DNA of 64,000 nt, taken from contig NC_064759.1 of NCBI RefSeq assembly GCF_011397635.1, forward strand, positions 14,652,428-14,716,427, given 5' to 3'. Source of the stretch: Epinephelus fuscoguttatus (taxonomy: Eukaryota > Chordata > Actinopteri > Perciformes > Serranidae). The position numbers and the translations under genes were made by a program. The first letter of the stretch is position 1. Every line of letters begins with the position of its first letter. Positions 54,112-64,000 of this stretch are shown here, one piece after another. The notes beneath the pieces were generated by a model. That model was not told the DNA's origin, searched no databases, and saw nothing but the letters and a program-made list of their open reading frames with translations.

Positions 54112-54473
54112 TTAAAGGTATACTATGCAGGATTTTCTTAAAAAAAGAACAATGTATAGACAGAAATAATCCCTCTCAATCATCACTTACGACCCACCAG
54201 AAGTGTGTGGCGTGTATTTTTCTGCAGTGAATCTACCTTCTACCTGTTTTTGGGATGGTTAAGGGCGTGTAACTCCACAGCACTCAGGTGATGTCGGGGC
54301 TTTATAAAGAGGCCGTAAGCAGCACACATCAAAGAGGCATAGTGGCAAAACATGCAAATAAAGCGTGGCTAAACACCAAACAAGAGTAATCCTGATATCG
54401 CCTTTTACTTTCACTCTGCTGGCGCGTGTGTTTACACACCGTAACCAGCAATCCTGCATAGTATACTTTTAAA
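54112..54473. mobile_element. MITE with terminal inverted repeats
   Basis: The left end, aaaggtatactatgcaggatt, and the right end, aatcctgcatagtatactttt, are near-perfect inverses. Both are bordered by ttaa-like bases. The length is about 360 bases with no coding capacity. TTAA at the edge would suit a piggyBac-type origin, but the ends are not diagnostic. Confidence 0.8.
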
Positions 54474-55579
54474 CTAATTAATAGCTGCACGCCTTTGTGA
54501 CTGTCTGCTCATAAAGAGACTAAAACAGAAATTAAAAAACTCAATGGTGAAAGTACGGTGAGTATTGGGCAAGAGCATGGTTTTGTTTTAGCACCAAATG
54601 TAGACCGAAAAACTGTCAGCTTTCTTGTGGTAATAATTCCAAGTCATGATTTGCAGAATTGTGACAGCACAGATGGTTAAATGTAACAGGGACGCCACTA
54701 GTGTAAGTAGAGCGGGTAAAATACAAATAATCAGTTATGTACACACCTGCATTTAACCAAAAGCGAGGCATCTGCTGTCTAATGTGGTTTTTCATGCAAC
54801 ACTACTGTGCCTTTTTATGTTCTGTCTGCACCTCTTGTTGAATGAACATTTGGTAGGCTACTTGCAGAGATAGCCACAGACACTGAATTCATACTGTACA
54901 GAATACAGTGTGAGATACAGCAGAACTGCTGCAGGGTTAAATGGGTCAAGTGTATAATGTTGTCATAAACTGGGTCACTATCAAAGTAGTGCTGTGAAAT
55001 AAGAATCGCCTGCCTTTATGTTACTGCTAACTCACCTTTCATAACCAGCTGTATACGAAGACAGTAAGAATGTTGAGTAACAGTAACGTAACTCTTGCTT
55101 CCTTGAAAAGACGAAACTAATGATAAAAAGAATTGGCATTCATGCAACAACTCTGGTTGTGCTGCAGTCCAACAGAACCATATCATGGTAAGTTATTACA
55201 AAATATAAAAGATTGCATATGTTAAGTAACATGTTTATGTGGCTTAAGTAGAAATTTCCTGGAGAGAGGTACCCTGAATAATTTATTTTGTATTTTACCT
55301 TTAATAAACAGAAAAGTAACCAGACATTGAATTATATGTTGGCCACTTTGCTCACTTCAACTGAGGGGCTAAATTGGCTCAGAATAATAAGAAAACTTTG
55401 GGAGGTAAGTGGCAGCATGAATAAGAAAGGAGTGATAACTAAAAGTTAAAGTGTTTTAAAGTAAAAAAATATAAAAATCCTCTACTATAGTTAATATTCC
55501 CACTTAAAAAAAATAAAATAAAAAAAATAAAAATCCGACCAGTAAAAGAGCAGTGCGCATCAAGGTGGCTAATGTTAGA

Positions 55580-55757
55580 GGAAACATCAGAGAGATTCAG
55601 CCGTACATGTTTGAACCTGAGCCAGACTCAGATGAGGAGTCTATTATGCATCCATATCGGCAAATTACAGACGAATCAGAATGGTAATTGTAGTCAGCAT
55701 CTTGTAACTGACTACACTTACCATTCTGATTTGTCTGTAATTTGCCGATATGGATGG
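55580..55757 (+). repeat. Coding-like fragment running into a 45-base-arm hairpin
   Basis: From 55580 the forward frame reads GNIREIQPYMFEPEPDSDEE and continues to a stop at 55685. This resembles a short acidic N-terminal motif (PYxFEPExSD) that I associate with multi-copy fish proteins. The second half forms a long inverted repeat: the arm starting ccatatcggcaaattacag at 55652 pairs with ctgtaatttgccgatatgg ending near 55754, with a loop of about 12 bases. A gtaagtgtagtcagcatg unit is then repeated twice. Confidence 0.5.
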
Positions 55758-56312
55758 TAAGTGTAGTCAGCATGGTAAGTGTAGTCAGCATCTTGTAACT
55801 GGTGCTGGTAACACAGCGTCTGCCAGCAGTCTACTCAAAGTTTGCAGAAACATATATTCCATCTGCCTGAGATATTTATATTGCTTGTGTTAAATGCGAT
55901 CTATGATTGGCTTTTGAATTAGTGACGTATGTTTTCTGTCTTGCCTAGTGTACGTTTAAGTCTCAGACCTTAGGGAAGTGCACAGACATCGCCCCCTTCA
56001 AGAGAAGAATGTGACATCATCTCTCTATTGACAAACTGCTCAGATACAAGTCCATATAGTCAAGGTCAGACATTTTAGGGCTCACACAGGGTTCTTGCGG
56101 ATTCTTATAAAGTACTAATATGCATTTAATTTTTTTTTTAAACCTTAAACCTTATGTCAAAGTATTCTACTTATTTCAATGTCATCATACTCTCTTCAGT
56201 CAAGTATTGTGATTTGCCAATAAAATACTGAATCATAATTTCACCAGAGGTAAACCTCTATGTTTTCTAATGTTACAGTGCAGAAGTCGGTTTCTATCTG
56301 TAAAGATTCACC

Positions 56313-57164
56313 TTAAAGTAAAACTTTCTTTTTGTCTCTGAGTCAGGGGAACAACAATTTTTGAAATTGGTCTAGTATTGAGAGAGGGCTGCAGCTGGCG
56401 GCAGCAAAACAGGCTTTGATGTAATCACTTGGGGTAGGTATGAACCGTCAATTTACGCCCATTGAAAGGGCTTGTTTTTGCCACTGACAGGCTCACGTTG
56501 TTATTGTAAGTGTCCTAAAACATTATGTAAAGGACCCTACAGCGAACCAAACATGTTTGCCAGCCTTTTTCTTGTTCCAGTTTGTTTTGTGTCCATGTCT
56601 TGCAAAAGGAGAAGTCTCATTCTGAAATCTCACAAGAGGGGCCCTGTTACAGGAAGAAAACACTGGAATAGAAAGTGAGGTTTGGAAAGATGAGTGCCAG
56701 CAAGAGTTTGTTGTGTTGGAGTACAAAAAGCATATCTCAGTCTTATCCAGAAGTTTTTAAAGTCAAAGCTAAATATTTAGTTGATTTCGACAAATTGAAA
56801 AGGTCTCAGATTGCAGAATGTGACTTCTCCTTCACCGAGACTTGGACACAAGCAGACCAGAACAAGAGAAGGGTATAAAAAAAGTTTCATTTCTCTGAAG
56901 GGTTCTCTACGTAATGTTTTCAGACACTCATAAAAAAAAACCTGAGCCTGTCTGTGGCAGAAACAAGCATGTTTAATGGAGGTAAATTGATGGGGTGCAC
57001 CTGCCCTGAGTGGTTATACTGTACCCTGTTTTCTGCTGCTGGCTGCAGCACTCTCTCTCTCAATACTGAACCAATTTCAAAAATGGCCATTCCCATGAGT
57101 CACATAGACACAAAAACACTAGAAATTAGGGCCCAGGTTGAAAAATACCAGAGTTCCTCTTTAA
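56313..57164. mobile_element. Foldback element, copy 2
   Basis: Same family as 8638-9402. The left arm (56313-56600) and the right arm (about 56880-57164, reversed) share ttttgaaattggt.cagtatt, a gctgcagc.ggc block, cttgttt.tgccac.gacag and aaaacatta.gta. The ends are ttaaag and ctttaa. The left arm has lost the ttcaacctg segment that the right arm keeps. No transposase is seen. Confidence 0.75.
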
Positions 57165-57744
57165 TGGAAGGGGCACCTTGTTACAGGTTAAAGGCCTACC
57201 AGCAGGGGGACAGTAAGTGGAATTTTATTAGACATTACAGTCCTGTTCCTCTCTATGACTTTCATCTCTTTGTGAATTTTGTTTTTCGGCTGTAGGAACG
57301 TCTTGACTGAACACGGATGAGGAAACTTGCTTAAATGAAGGATAATGTCCACGCAGTAACTCTCAAAGGAAACAAGAAGTCGTCATTTGAACTGCTTCTC
57401 AATAAAAACTATTCTAAGCAATTTTGAAAGTAGGTGGAACTCATCTACCTGTCTAAAAGACATTTTTACCCTTTGATCATAAACTCATCTTCCCGGCCAC
57501 GCCACTCATTTTGGAAGTAGAGTGTGGGCAGTGGATAATCACCAGGGAGTAGCAGCACCAGAAGTAAACTATCTGGAGAGACGAACTTAAGATATAAGAC
57601 ATTCAAGTAGTTCTGGAATAAGTAGTAGCATAGCCTCACCCTTAGGGTAAAGTTTGTCTTTCACCAGTCAGTGGTGGGATTATTGTTGCCACTCCTAGCA
57701 CTGGAGGTTCGGCCCCTGCACCCCCATGTGCCAGTGAGTGGGAA

Positions 57745-60700
57745 ATGTTCCAATTTGGAAAATACAATCTGGACATTATAGAGATGTTAAGTGGGCATCA
57801 GGCCCACCAGTTTAAAGGCCTTGGTTTAGATCGACAACTTCAGCATCAACAGCAAGTGCAACTTCACCAGCATCAACTCCAGCAGCAGCAGCAGCAGCAG
57901 GCTGAGTCTTCTGGAGCTCTTCTGTCTGGACTTGGCTTGGGCCCCCTGCAGGGGTCAAGAGGTAACGCCTTTTCTGATTCTGCCTCCATTTTTGCCAAGA
58001 TGAGTGCCCCTCCTCCCCCACCTTTACAACAACAGCCTTCCTCATCTCAGAGCTCTCGTTCAAAGTCAAGCAAGATGAGCAGCAGCAGCTCAAGCCATTC
58101 ATCAGGCTACCCACAGTTCCTGCGCTCTTTCCACCCGTCTGAGGCAGCACTAGCACAGGAGCAGTTACACCCAGGTGTAGGTCGCTTTGAGCACTTTGCT
58201 GGGGGAAGTAGCAGTAGTGGGAGTGCTGGGGGATTAGGAGGATTAGTAACATCAGCACCTCCACCCCCTCCTCCTCTGCATCCCGGCCTCTCTGTCCCCC
58301 AGGCATCATCTGGTCCCTCCTCTTCCTCTCCTTCCCCTTCAACATCTGTGGCCACCTCTAATAACCCCTCTAGCAGCAGTGCAGTCAGCTCATTGGGACA
58401 CCAGTTGGTTGGGGCCCAGTCTGATGCACGAAGCCTTCACCAACAATTTAGTTGCATGTTAGCCGCTAATCAGTATTTTCTTTCTGGGGTGCCTGCTAAC
58501 GCTAGTTTAGAGCAATTTCTCGTTCAACAGGGAACCCATAACCACTTAGGGATTGGTTTAAGTCAGACAGGCGCAGAGCCTAGCACTAGCCTTGCTCCGC
58601 CTCCCGCTTTGCATTCTTCTCACTCACACAGCCACTCCACTCCCCAGCCACAGCAGGCCACGCAGCAGCCGCCCCAGCAGCAACAGCTTCCACCTCACAC
58701 CCTTTCTCATCCTCACTCTCATTCCCATCACCACCCGCTCCACCCAGGCTCCCAGCCCTCATCACTGGGTGGCTTTGACTTCCAGGGCATCCCTGTACTC
58801 TCATCGAATCAGATAGCTTCTCTGATGCAGCAGGAAGCAGGTTTGCCACTCCCCTTGCCACTTCATTTATCCTTATCTAAAGATGATGGTAAAGGGGAAA
58901 GCAGTGGAGGTGGGAGCAGTAGTAGTAGTGGTGGTGGCAGTAGCAGTAGGAGGAAGAAAGCTATGGCTGGGTATTTGCCGCAGAGAAAATCTGAAAGCGA
59001 TAGGACTAGCAGCAGCGGGCATGGCCATGGCAGCCATAGTGGTAATCCCACCACTAGTAGTAATGGCGGAGGGCTTAGTCATGGTCAGCCGCCAGCTTTA
59101 ATTGGGAGTGGGGTTGGTATGTCAAATTTGAGTGGAGACCCATCCTCCCTTCTTGCCTCATCATCCTCATCCTCATCAGTAGTTTCTTCCTCCTCCTCCT
59201 CTGCTCCCTCTTCCACTGCTGCCTCAGTACTGGTTACTAATGATTCTCACCTTTCTAAATCTGATAACCAGAGCTCAATGCAACCCAACAACACTGAGTG
59301 TGATTCAGAGCCCATTTATAGCTGTGGAGAGTGTGGCAAAAGCTTCCCTCACCTTTCAAGCCTTCGCAGGCATTTGCGCATGCATGAGCCAACCACAGCA
59401 GGTACTAGCAATTCTTCCACTACTGGCCCCAACCCCATTCACATAAAAACACAGTCAGACCCGAGCCTCCCCCATTCGACTCAAGAAACGCCCCAGTCCT
59501 CAACCAATTCTTGTCCTAGCCCAGACAAAATATTTCATTGCCCTGATTGTGGCAAAGGCTTTAAGAAAAAAGGGCACCTCCTGCAACATGGTGTTTTACA
59601 CTCTTCAGCCCGCCCATATGGCTGCTCCACCTGTTCTCGGGCTTTTAATCGTAGAGAGTCACTGACACGCCATGAGAAGATACATGAGGAAAAGCCATTC
59701 CGATGTCCCGCCTGTGGTCGTGCCTTCCGTGAGAGCACCTCTCTACTCAACCATGCTGCCTCAGGCACCTGCGGCAAGCCAGGTAGGGGACCCAAACAAA
59801 GGGGCAGCAAGACAGGATCTGATGGTGAGGACAGAGTCGGGGGAGGGGATGGAGGAGGTAATGGAGGAGGGGGAACTTATCAGAGCAATAGAGGGGTTAT
59901 TTATGGGAAAACTGAGGAAGAAGATGGTGTAATCATTGTGGGGGAAGGAGAACCAAAATCAGGTTTAGGATGTGATGGTCTGTTTCAGTCTGGAAGGGGA
60001 GGGAATTCAAATGACAGGGACAGAACAGATGCTAAATACCCCACTGACTACTCTCGGAATCGTTACACAGGCTACCACGATGACCATCGTTCTCAAGGTA
60101 ATCCATCTCCATGCTACTCTGGTGCCTCCCCCTGTGGAAGTGGGATGGCGGGCCCAGCTCTGAGAAAGGCACCCTTGGCTCCAACACTGCATCCACACTC
60201 ACAGAGCCACAACCAGCACCACCATCCGCAGCAACAGCCCCACCTGCCCCTTTCTTCTCTACTGGATGACTCAGAGGATGATGTCACTAGCTCTGTCAAT
60301 AATGCAATCTCTGCTATAACAGCAGCTAGTAACAGTGGAAATAGAGGGGATGATAGGGGAGACATCATAGGAGGTCTTCTAGGTGGTCTTGGTTTAGGTC
60401 CTCTGGGCTCACCTTCATCTACATCTGGTATGGATAAGAATTTCAGAGGTGGTGGGAGCCAGGAGGCAATGAGCAGCAACCCGCAGAATCCTACTGCCAA
60501 ACCAAAACGTCCTCGCAAACCCAGAGCTAAGAAGGATCCTGCAGCTGGCGGACAGCCCCCCAAACGTAGGCAATACACCCCCAGAATGGGGCCCAGTGGC
60601 CTCCCACGCACTCACCTCTGCAGCGTCTGCGGTAAGGGATTTGCACGTCGCGAGACCCTGCGCAGGCACGACCGCATCCATACTGGAGAGAAGCCCCATC

Positions 60701-62442
60701 ACTGCACTGTTTGTGGAAAGTATTTTAGAGAGGCTTTTCACCTCAGCAAGCATCAAACAGTCCACTCCGGGGCAAAGAATTATAAATGCAGCATCTGTGG
60801 GAAAGAGTTTGGTTACTCCCAGAGCCTCAGGAGGCACAGCAAACTCCACCAGAAAGGGGAGATGGAAGAGGTGCCCACAACACCAGCTCCGGAGAACCTC
60901 AACAGCTTTAACCCAAACCCTCAATGTAGCGTGGCCCAAGACAGGAGCCAGAACCAAGTACCAAGCACCTCCTCCTATTACTCCTACCCTCAAGACGTCA
61001 AGCCACAAGACACCAACCCCCAGCCACAACCTCCACCCCCGCCCCAGCCGCAGCCCCCACCTCCGCCTCGACTCTACACCTGTGCTATATGTTGGAAGTC
61101 CTTCCGCCACCACTTCCATCTGACCGCCCATCACCAGACGGTTCATGAAGGCGGGGGCGAAAAGCTCTTCTGCTGTGAGGTATGTGGGAAAGCTTTTGCT
61201 TACTCCAACAGCCTCACTCGACACAGGCAGTCACAGCATGGGATGACCCGCGCTGAACAGCCTAACCCGCAAGAAGGCAGCAGCGGGTCTGGAGACAACA
61301 GAGGTGGGAGCGATGTTAATCAGTCAGCCTCAGAGAGCGAGGCTGCCACCAACGCCCTGCTACAGATGGCGCCTTCCACAGAAGGCCACGGAGGGCAGAG
61401 TCTTAGCGTCGTCACTCATAGCCACCAACAGCCACCTCCGCAACCACCAGCTGGTTACTCCCCCCTCTTTTATGATGCAGCAGCCCAATCTTCAGCCTCT
61501 AACGCTCCAGCTTACTCGCAACCTCTGCCTCCAAACTCCACGATCATGGCCCCCCAGCACCCGCATTCCCCGGCCGGGGTGAAAGGAGAGCACATATATC
61601 CAGCTGGATCCCGTAGCCGCACCCTCCACACAACAGCCCCGTTCCAGCCCCTCACGGAACTGCCCTCCACTGAACATCATCATCTGCATCTTCATCATCA
61701 CACCTCCCACCATCATCTCCATCATCAGTCAGGTACCCAGCCCCAGCAACACCTCGACTGCAGCATCCAGGTAACACACGATGAAATGAGACGACACAAG
61801 AAGAAAAAAAAAAAGTCCAACAGGAGAGATTGGAGGGAAAATAAGTGGGAATCCCAAGATTTAGTCAGATTCGATGGAAGCAGAAAGAAGAGAAAGATAA
61901 GCTGTACAATAAGAGGGCAGTTCAATAAAAAACAAGGTTCTCTTCGTTTGACAATTAGGCGAGGAGGAGGATCAGGCGGTGGTGGGTATAAGCTTGTCAA
62001 CACTGGGGGAATGAAGGTGCAGATCCTGTCATCTCTCAAAGTCCCTGTGAAACGTTTTGGCTGTCCCATATGCCCCAATTCTGTGTTTTCCCGTAAAGCG
62101 GGACTGCTCATCCATATGGCAGTTAAACACCCACAGAAAGCCTCGACCACTCAGGAGCGACTAAGGTGCAGCGTATGTGGGAAGCAGTCTCACAGGCCTC
62201 TGGCAGCCTTCATACATCGGGCATCTCACCGTGCCAGAGGGACTTTCTCCTGCCGGCGCTGCTCCACTCGCTTCTGGAATGCCACGCTGCTCTACAGGCA
62301 CAAAGTGTCCTGCCGCCGCAGGGCTAAAGGACTGCAGCGAGGAGACGCCAACAGGCTGAAGCTTTCAAAGAGACCAGGAGAGAAACAGACCCGAGATGGT
62401 CAGGGGGAGATGCCATACCTACAGGGACCATACAGATACTGA
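57745..62442 (+). CDS. znf865: Large C2H2 zinc-finger protein, ZNF865-like
   Basis: A probable DNA-binding nuclear protein of 1565 residues in one coding exon. The N-terminus FQFGKYNLDIIEMLSGHQ resembles the start of ZNF865. It is followed by polyQ (seven CAG codons, 57880-57900) and Ser-, Pro- and His-rich regions. About twelve C2H2 fingers form groups at residues 526-548, 597-677, 957-1035, 1111-1165 and 1438-1523. The triplet near 957-1035 (FARRETLRRHDRIHTGEKPH, FREAFHLSKH, FGYSQSLRRH) is close to the corresponding ZNF865 fingers. Two fingers end in Cys instead of His (NHAASGTC, RHKVSC). Basic patches PKRPRKPRAKK and RRHKKKKKKSNRR are likely nuclear-localisation signals. ZNF865 lies near UBE2S and SHISA7 in human, supporting orthology. 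The first ATG after the candidate acceptor at 57734 was chosen. The ortholog name is less certain than the family. Confidence 0.75.
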   Translation: MFQFGKYNLDIIEMLSGHQAHQFKGLGLDRQLQHQQQVQLHQHQLQQQQQQQAESSGALLSGLGLGPLQGSRGNAFSDSASIFAKMSAPPPPPLQQQPSSSQSSRSKSSKMSSSSSSHSSGYPQFLRSFHPSEAALAQEQLHPGVGRFEHFAGGSSSSGSAGGLGGLVTSAPPPPPPLHPGLSVPQASSGPSSSSPSPSTSVATSNNPSSSSAVSSLGHQLVGAQSDARSLHQQFSCMLAANQYFLSGVPANASLEQFLVQQGTHNHLGIGLSQTGAEPSTSLAPPPALHSSHSHSHSTPQPQQATQQPPQQQQLPPHTLSHPHSHSHHHPLHPGSQPSSLGGFDFQGIPVLSSNQIASLMQQEAGLPLPLPLHLSLSKDDGKGESSGGGSSSSSGGGSSSRRKKAMAGYLPQRKSESDRTSSSGHGHGSHSGNPTTSSNGGGLSHGQPPALIGSGVGMSNLSGDPSSLLASSSSSSSVVSSSSSSAPSSTAASVLVTNDSHLSKSDNQSSMQPNNTECDSEPIYSCGECGKSFPHLSSLRRHLRMHEPTTAGTSNSSTTGPNPIHIKTQSDPSLPHSTQETPQSSTNSCPSPDKIFHCPDCGKGFKKKGHLLQHGVLHSSARPYGCSTCSRAFNRRESLTRHEKIHEEKPFRCPACGRAFRESTSLLNHAASGTCGKPGRGPKQRGSKTGSDGEDRVGGGDGGGNGGGGTYQSNRGVIYGKTEEEDGVIIVGEGEPKSGLGCDGLFQSGRGGNSNDRDRTDAKYPTDYSRNRYTGYHDDHRSQGNPSPCYSGASPCGSGMAGPALRKAPLAPTLHPHSQSHNQHHHPQQQPHLPLSSLLDDSEDDVTSSVNNAISAITAASNSGNRGDDRGDIIGGLLGGLGLGPLGSPSSTSGMDKNFRGGGSQEAMSSNPQNPTAKPKRPRKPRAKKDPAAGGQPPKRRQYTPRMGPSGLPRTHLCSVCGKGFARRETLRRHDRIHTGEKPHHCTVCGKYFREAFHLSKHQTVHSGAKNYKCSICGKEFGYSQSLRRHSKLHQKGEMEEVPTTPAPENLNSFNPNPQCSVAQDRSQNQVPSTSSYYSYPQDVKPQDTNPQPQPPPPPQPQPPPPPRLYTCAICWKSFRHHFHLTAHHQTVHEGGGEKLFCCEVCGKAFAYSNSLTRHRQSQHGMTRAEQPNPQEGSSGSGDNRGGSDVNQSASESEAATNALLQMAPSTEGHGGQSLSVVTHSHQQPPPQPPAGYSPLFYDAAAQSSASNAPAYSQPLPPNSTIMAPQHPHSPAGVKGEHIYPAGSRSRTLHTTAPFQPLTELPSTEHHHLHLHHHTSHHHLHHQSGTQPQQHLDCSIQVTHDEMRRHKKKKKKSNRRDWRENKWESQDLVRFDGSRKKRKISCTIRGQFNKKQGSLRLTIRRGGGSGGGGYKLVNTGGMKVQILSSLKVPVKRFGCPICPNSVFSRKAGLLIHMAVKHPQKASTTQERLRCSVCGKQSHRPLAAFIHRASHRARGTFSCRRCSTRFWNATLLYRHKVSCRRRAKGLQRGDANRLKLSKRPGEKQTRDGQGEMPYLQGPYRY

Positions 62443-64000
62443 GCATCCTGGTAGCTAAAAAAGCATGGCGTACCAGAGAGATATCTCAGTTCTAAAATGG
62501 GAAGGTGAGGAATAAAAAAGGGACTTGAAAAGGCTTTTTCTGCCTTTCAGGAGAATTTGCCTCATGTCTCTGTTGACATCTACTCTGCTGACTATTAGAA
62601 TGAGTGTGTTAACAACTACTGTAGAGCATCCTATAAAATATCACCAGAAACCCTTCCAGATTATACTGGAAGGTGTTTTCAAAGACGTGACTGTTTCCAT
62701 AGGTTCATTAACCCCTTAAGTGCATTGACACTATGCTTGGCTGACACTGTGCAGTTACTAGACAAGTTTAGGTGAAATGACCTGCTAATGTATCTCTCTC
62801 CCCCATAACTAGAATCCCCTGCTACACCTCTTTGCTGTATGATAAACGTCTCTGCTGTGTACTTTGTCTTGTTGTTGTTCACTTAGAGGCTCTGAGGATT
62901 TTTTTAAAAATGTAAAGTGCATTTATTAGGAGTAGGGACACGGGGACAAAGACCTTTGTTGATAGTTTGTCAGTGCATGTTTGTTCTCTGGTCAAGTTTT
63001 TTGCTGAGGTTGTGAAATCACTCCTACAGTATGTGATGGTTTATTCAGTATATCCCCAGAAGTTTGTAGTGTTAAACTTGATTTGAAGGTTGCTCTATAT
63101 TCCCTAGTGATTGAATCACATATAGATAAAAATGTCAAAGTTGCTGGTAATTAGCATTTCAAGGATCCCTCTCCTGCCAAAATGAAGAAACTTACAAAAA
63201 GCCTTGCGTAGTATGTTCACCTTACTTCATTTATTTGAGATATTCCTAGCTTTTATACCAAGAGATTGAAAAACAGGTTAAACAAGTGGACTGTAACACA
63301 TGTTTATCTCATGTTATTTGTATGCTCTTTTTAGCAGTGATTATTTCTACAGTACTTCACGGTGTGTTAAAAACAAGGACCTATCATGATAGCAACAAAT
63401 GTAATATTCCATGTATTTATGTGTGTAACCCAATCAGTCTCCATGCCAATCTTATACTTAACCCCTTCTACCTTTTACTTTTTGCTGAGTTGCAATCATA
63501 TTCTTACTGTCACGCCTTGTTTTTTTTTTCTTCTAAAGAAAAATAAGTTTAAAGTACATTTTTGTCACTTTATTCACATATGAAATGTTCATACCCCTGT
63601 CAAGCCTTGCTTTTTTTTTTCTTCTAAAGAAAAATGATAGTTTTAGTAGATTTCTATCACATTATTTACTGAGAAGTCAGTAGTTGATTATATTTCAGCA
63701 ATGAATAAACCTTAAGTGTAATCATTTGTTTTCCTTTTGTTTCTCATTCAAAGTTACCCACTGCAATATCCAGAAGATGGTACAAACTGCTAGTCGCCAG
63801 TAAGTTATAACTGTTACCAAAGTCAGTATTGAAGTTTTACAATTAGCTTTATGTCCTCTGTGAATATCATATCACTTTGTGGATTTAAATGGATTTCAGG
63901 ATGTAGTTGATATACCAATAAATTGCATTAAAGGTCGTAGGTTTACCAATGTTATTGGCCAGATTACTCCAGGGTAATGAATTGTTTTTCAATAATTTAA
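62443..64000 (+). other. znf865: znf865 3'UTR and downstream DNA
   Basis: AT-rich non-coding sequence. A block containing ttttttttttcttctaaagaa occurs at about 63519 and again at about 63611, a roughly 90-base tandem duplication. AATAAA at 63704-63709, followed by tttgttttccttttgttt, is the best poly(A) candidate. No other gene is visible to the window end. Confidence 0.5.
63704..63709 (+). terminator. Candidate znf865 poly(A) signal
   Basis: AATAAA with a T/G-rich downstream element, 1.26 kb after the stop codon. Earlier AATAAA-like sequences (about 62512) have poorer context. Confidence 0.35.

Larger units (their letters stand above)
52752..57734 (+). other. Long intron of the zinc-finger gene
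   Basis: No coding exon recognised. It contains a MITE at 54112-54473, a gene-like fragment and hairpin at 55580-55757, and a foldback element at 56313-57164. It ends in the candidate acceptor cccctgcacccccatgtgccag at 57734. Confidence 0.45.

Noticed and set aside
57812-61224. Long minus-strand frames opposite the zinc-finger gene
   Set aside because: They arise from codon bias and low-complexity Ser, Gln and Pro tracts on the real coding strand.
57745-62442. Assignment as ZNF628, which is also near SHISA7 in human
   Set aside because: Its fingers and N-terminus do not resemble the tandem ZNF628 arrays, whereas the RRETLRRH, REAFHLSKH and FGYSQSLRRH fingers resemble ZNF865.

Overview
This window is ordinary nuclear DNA from a ray-finned fish, probably a spiny-rayed teleost. 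The evidence is split-gene structure with GT/AG introns, vertebrate gene families, and an abundance of teleost-type dispersed repeats (Tc1/mariner, hAT, PIF/Harbinger, an L2-tailed SINE and short-unit minisatellites). I see no bacterial operons, CRISPR arrays, rRNA or tRNA genes, and no retrovirus-like or LTR element that I can recognise.

Five protein-coding genes can be read. (1) ttyh1, plus strand, 1741-10653: a tweety-family membrane protein whose first exons lie left of the window. (2) josd2, minus strand, 19537-14922: a complete four-exon Josephin deubiquitinase that converges on ttyh1. (3) ube2s, plus strand, 23471-27551: the complete APC/C-associated K11-chain E2, divergent from josd2. 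(4) shisa7, plus strand, 34452-38463: a complete Shisa/CKAMP-type receptor auxiliary protein with two likely 5' non-coding exons. (5) A 1565-residue C2H2 zinc-finger gene, 57745-62442, whose finger sequences and neighbours point to znf865. From memory, the human counterparts all lie in 19q13.3-q13.4, with UBE2S, SHISA7 and ZNF865 close together, so this is a conserved synteny block. The genes do not form one pathway. josd2 and ube2s both act on ubiquitin, while ttyh1 and shisa7 are membrane proteins important in neurons.

Region by region: 1-850 is a tandem array of about 205-bp units. Then comes ttyh1 with transposon-filled introns. At 11.7-13.6 kb a Tc1 element carries two other insertions. 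josd2 has a foldback Harbinger derivative in intron 3 and a 1.1-kb minisatellite in intron 1. A related minisatellite sits inside a mobile element at 20.3-22.0 kb. ube2s follows, with a CCAAT-box promoter, then shisa7 with a coding minisatellite and a roughly 3-kb 3'UTR. At 41.8-51.7 kb lies a gene-free, repeat-rich island with a 13-unit satellite of alternating A/B monomers, a diverged duplication flanking it, and nested dispersed repeats. The CpG-rich znf865 promoter region, its long intron and the single large coding exon close the window.

No undescribed biological system is evident. The most interesting points are the strictly alternating satellite, the minisatellite-carrying mobile element, the in-frame shisa7 repeat, a possible 31-codon upstream ORF ending seven bases before the znf865 start, and the PPxY motif in fish ttyh1.
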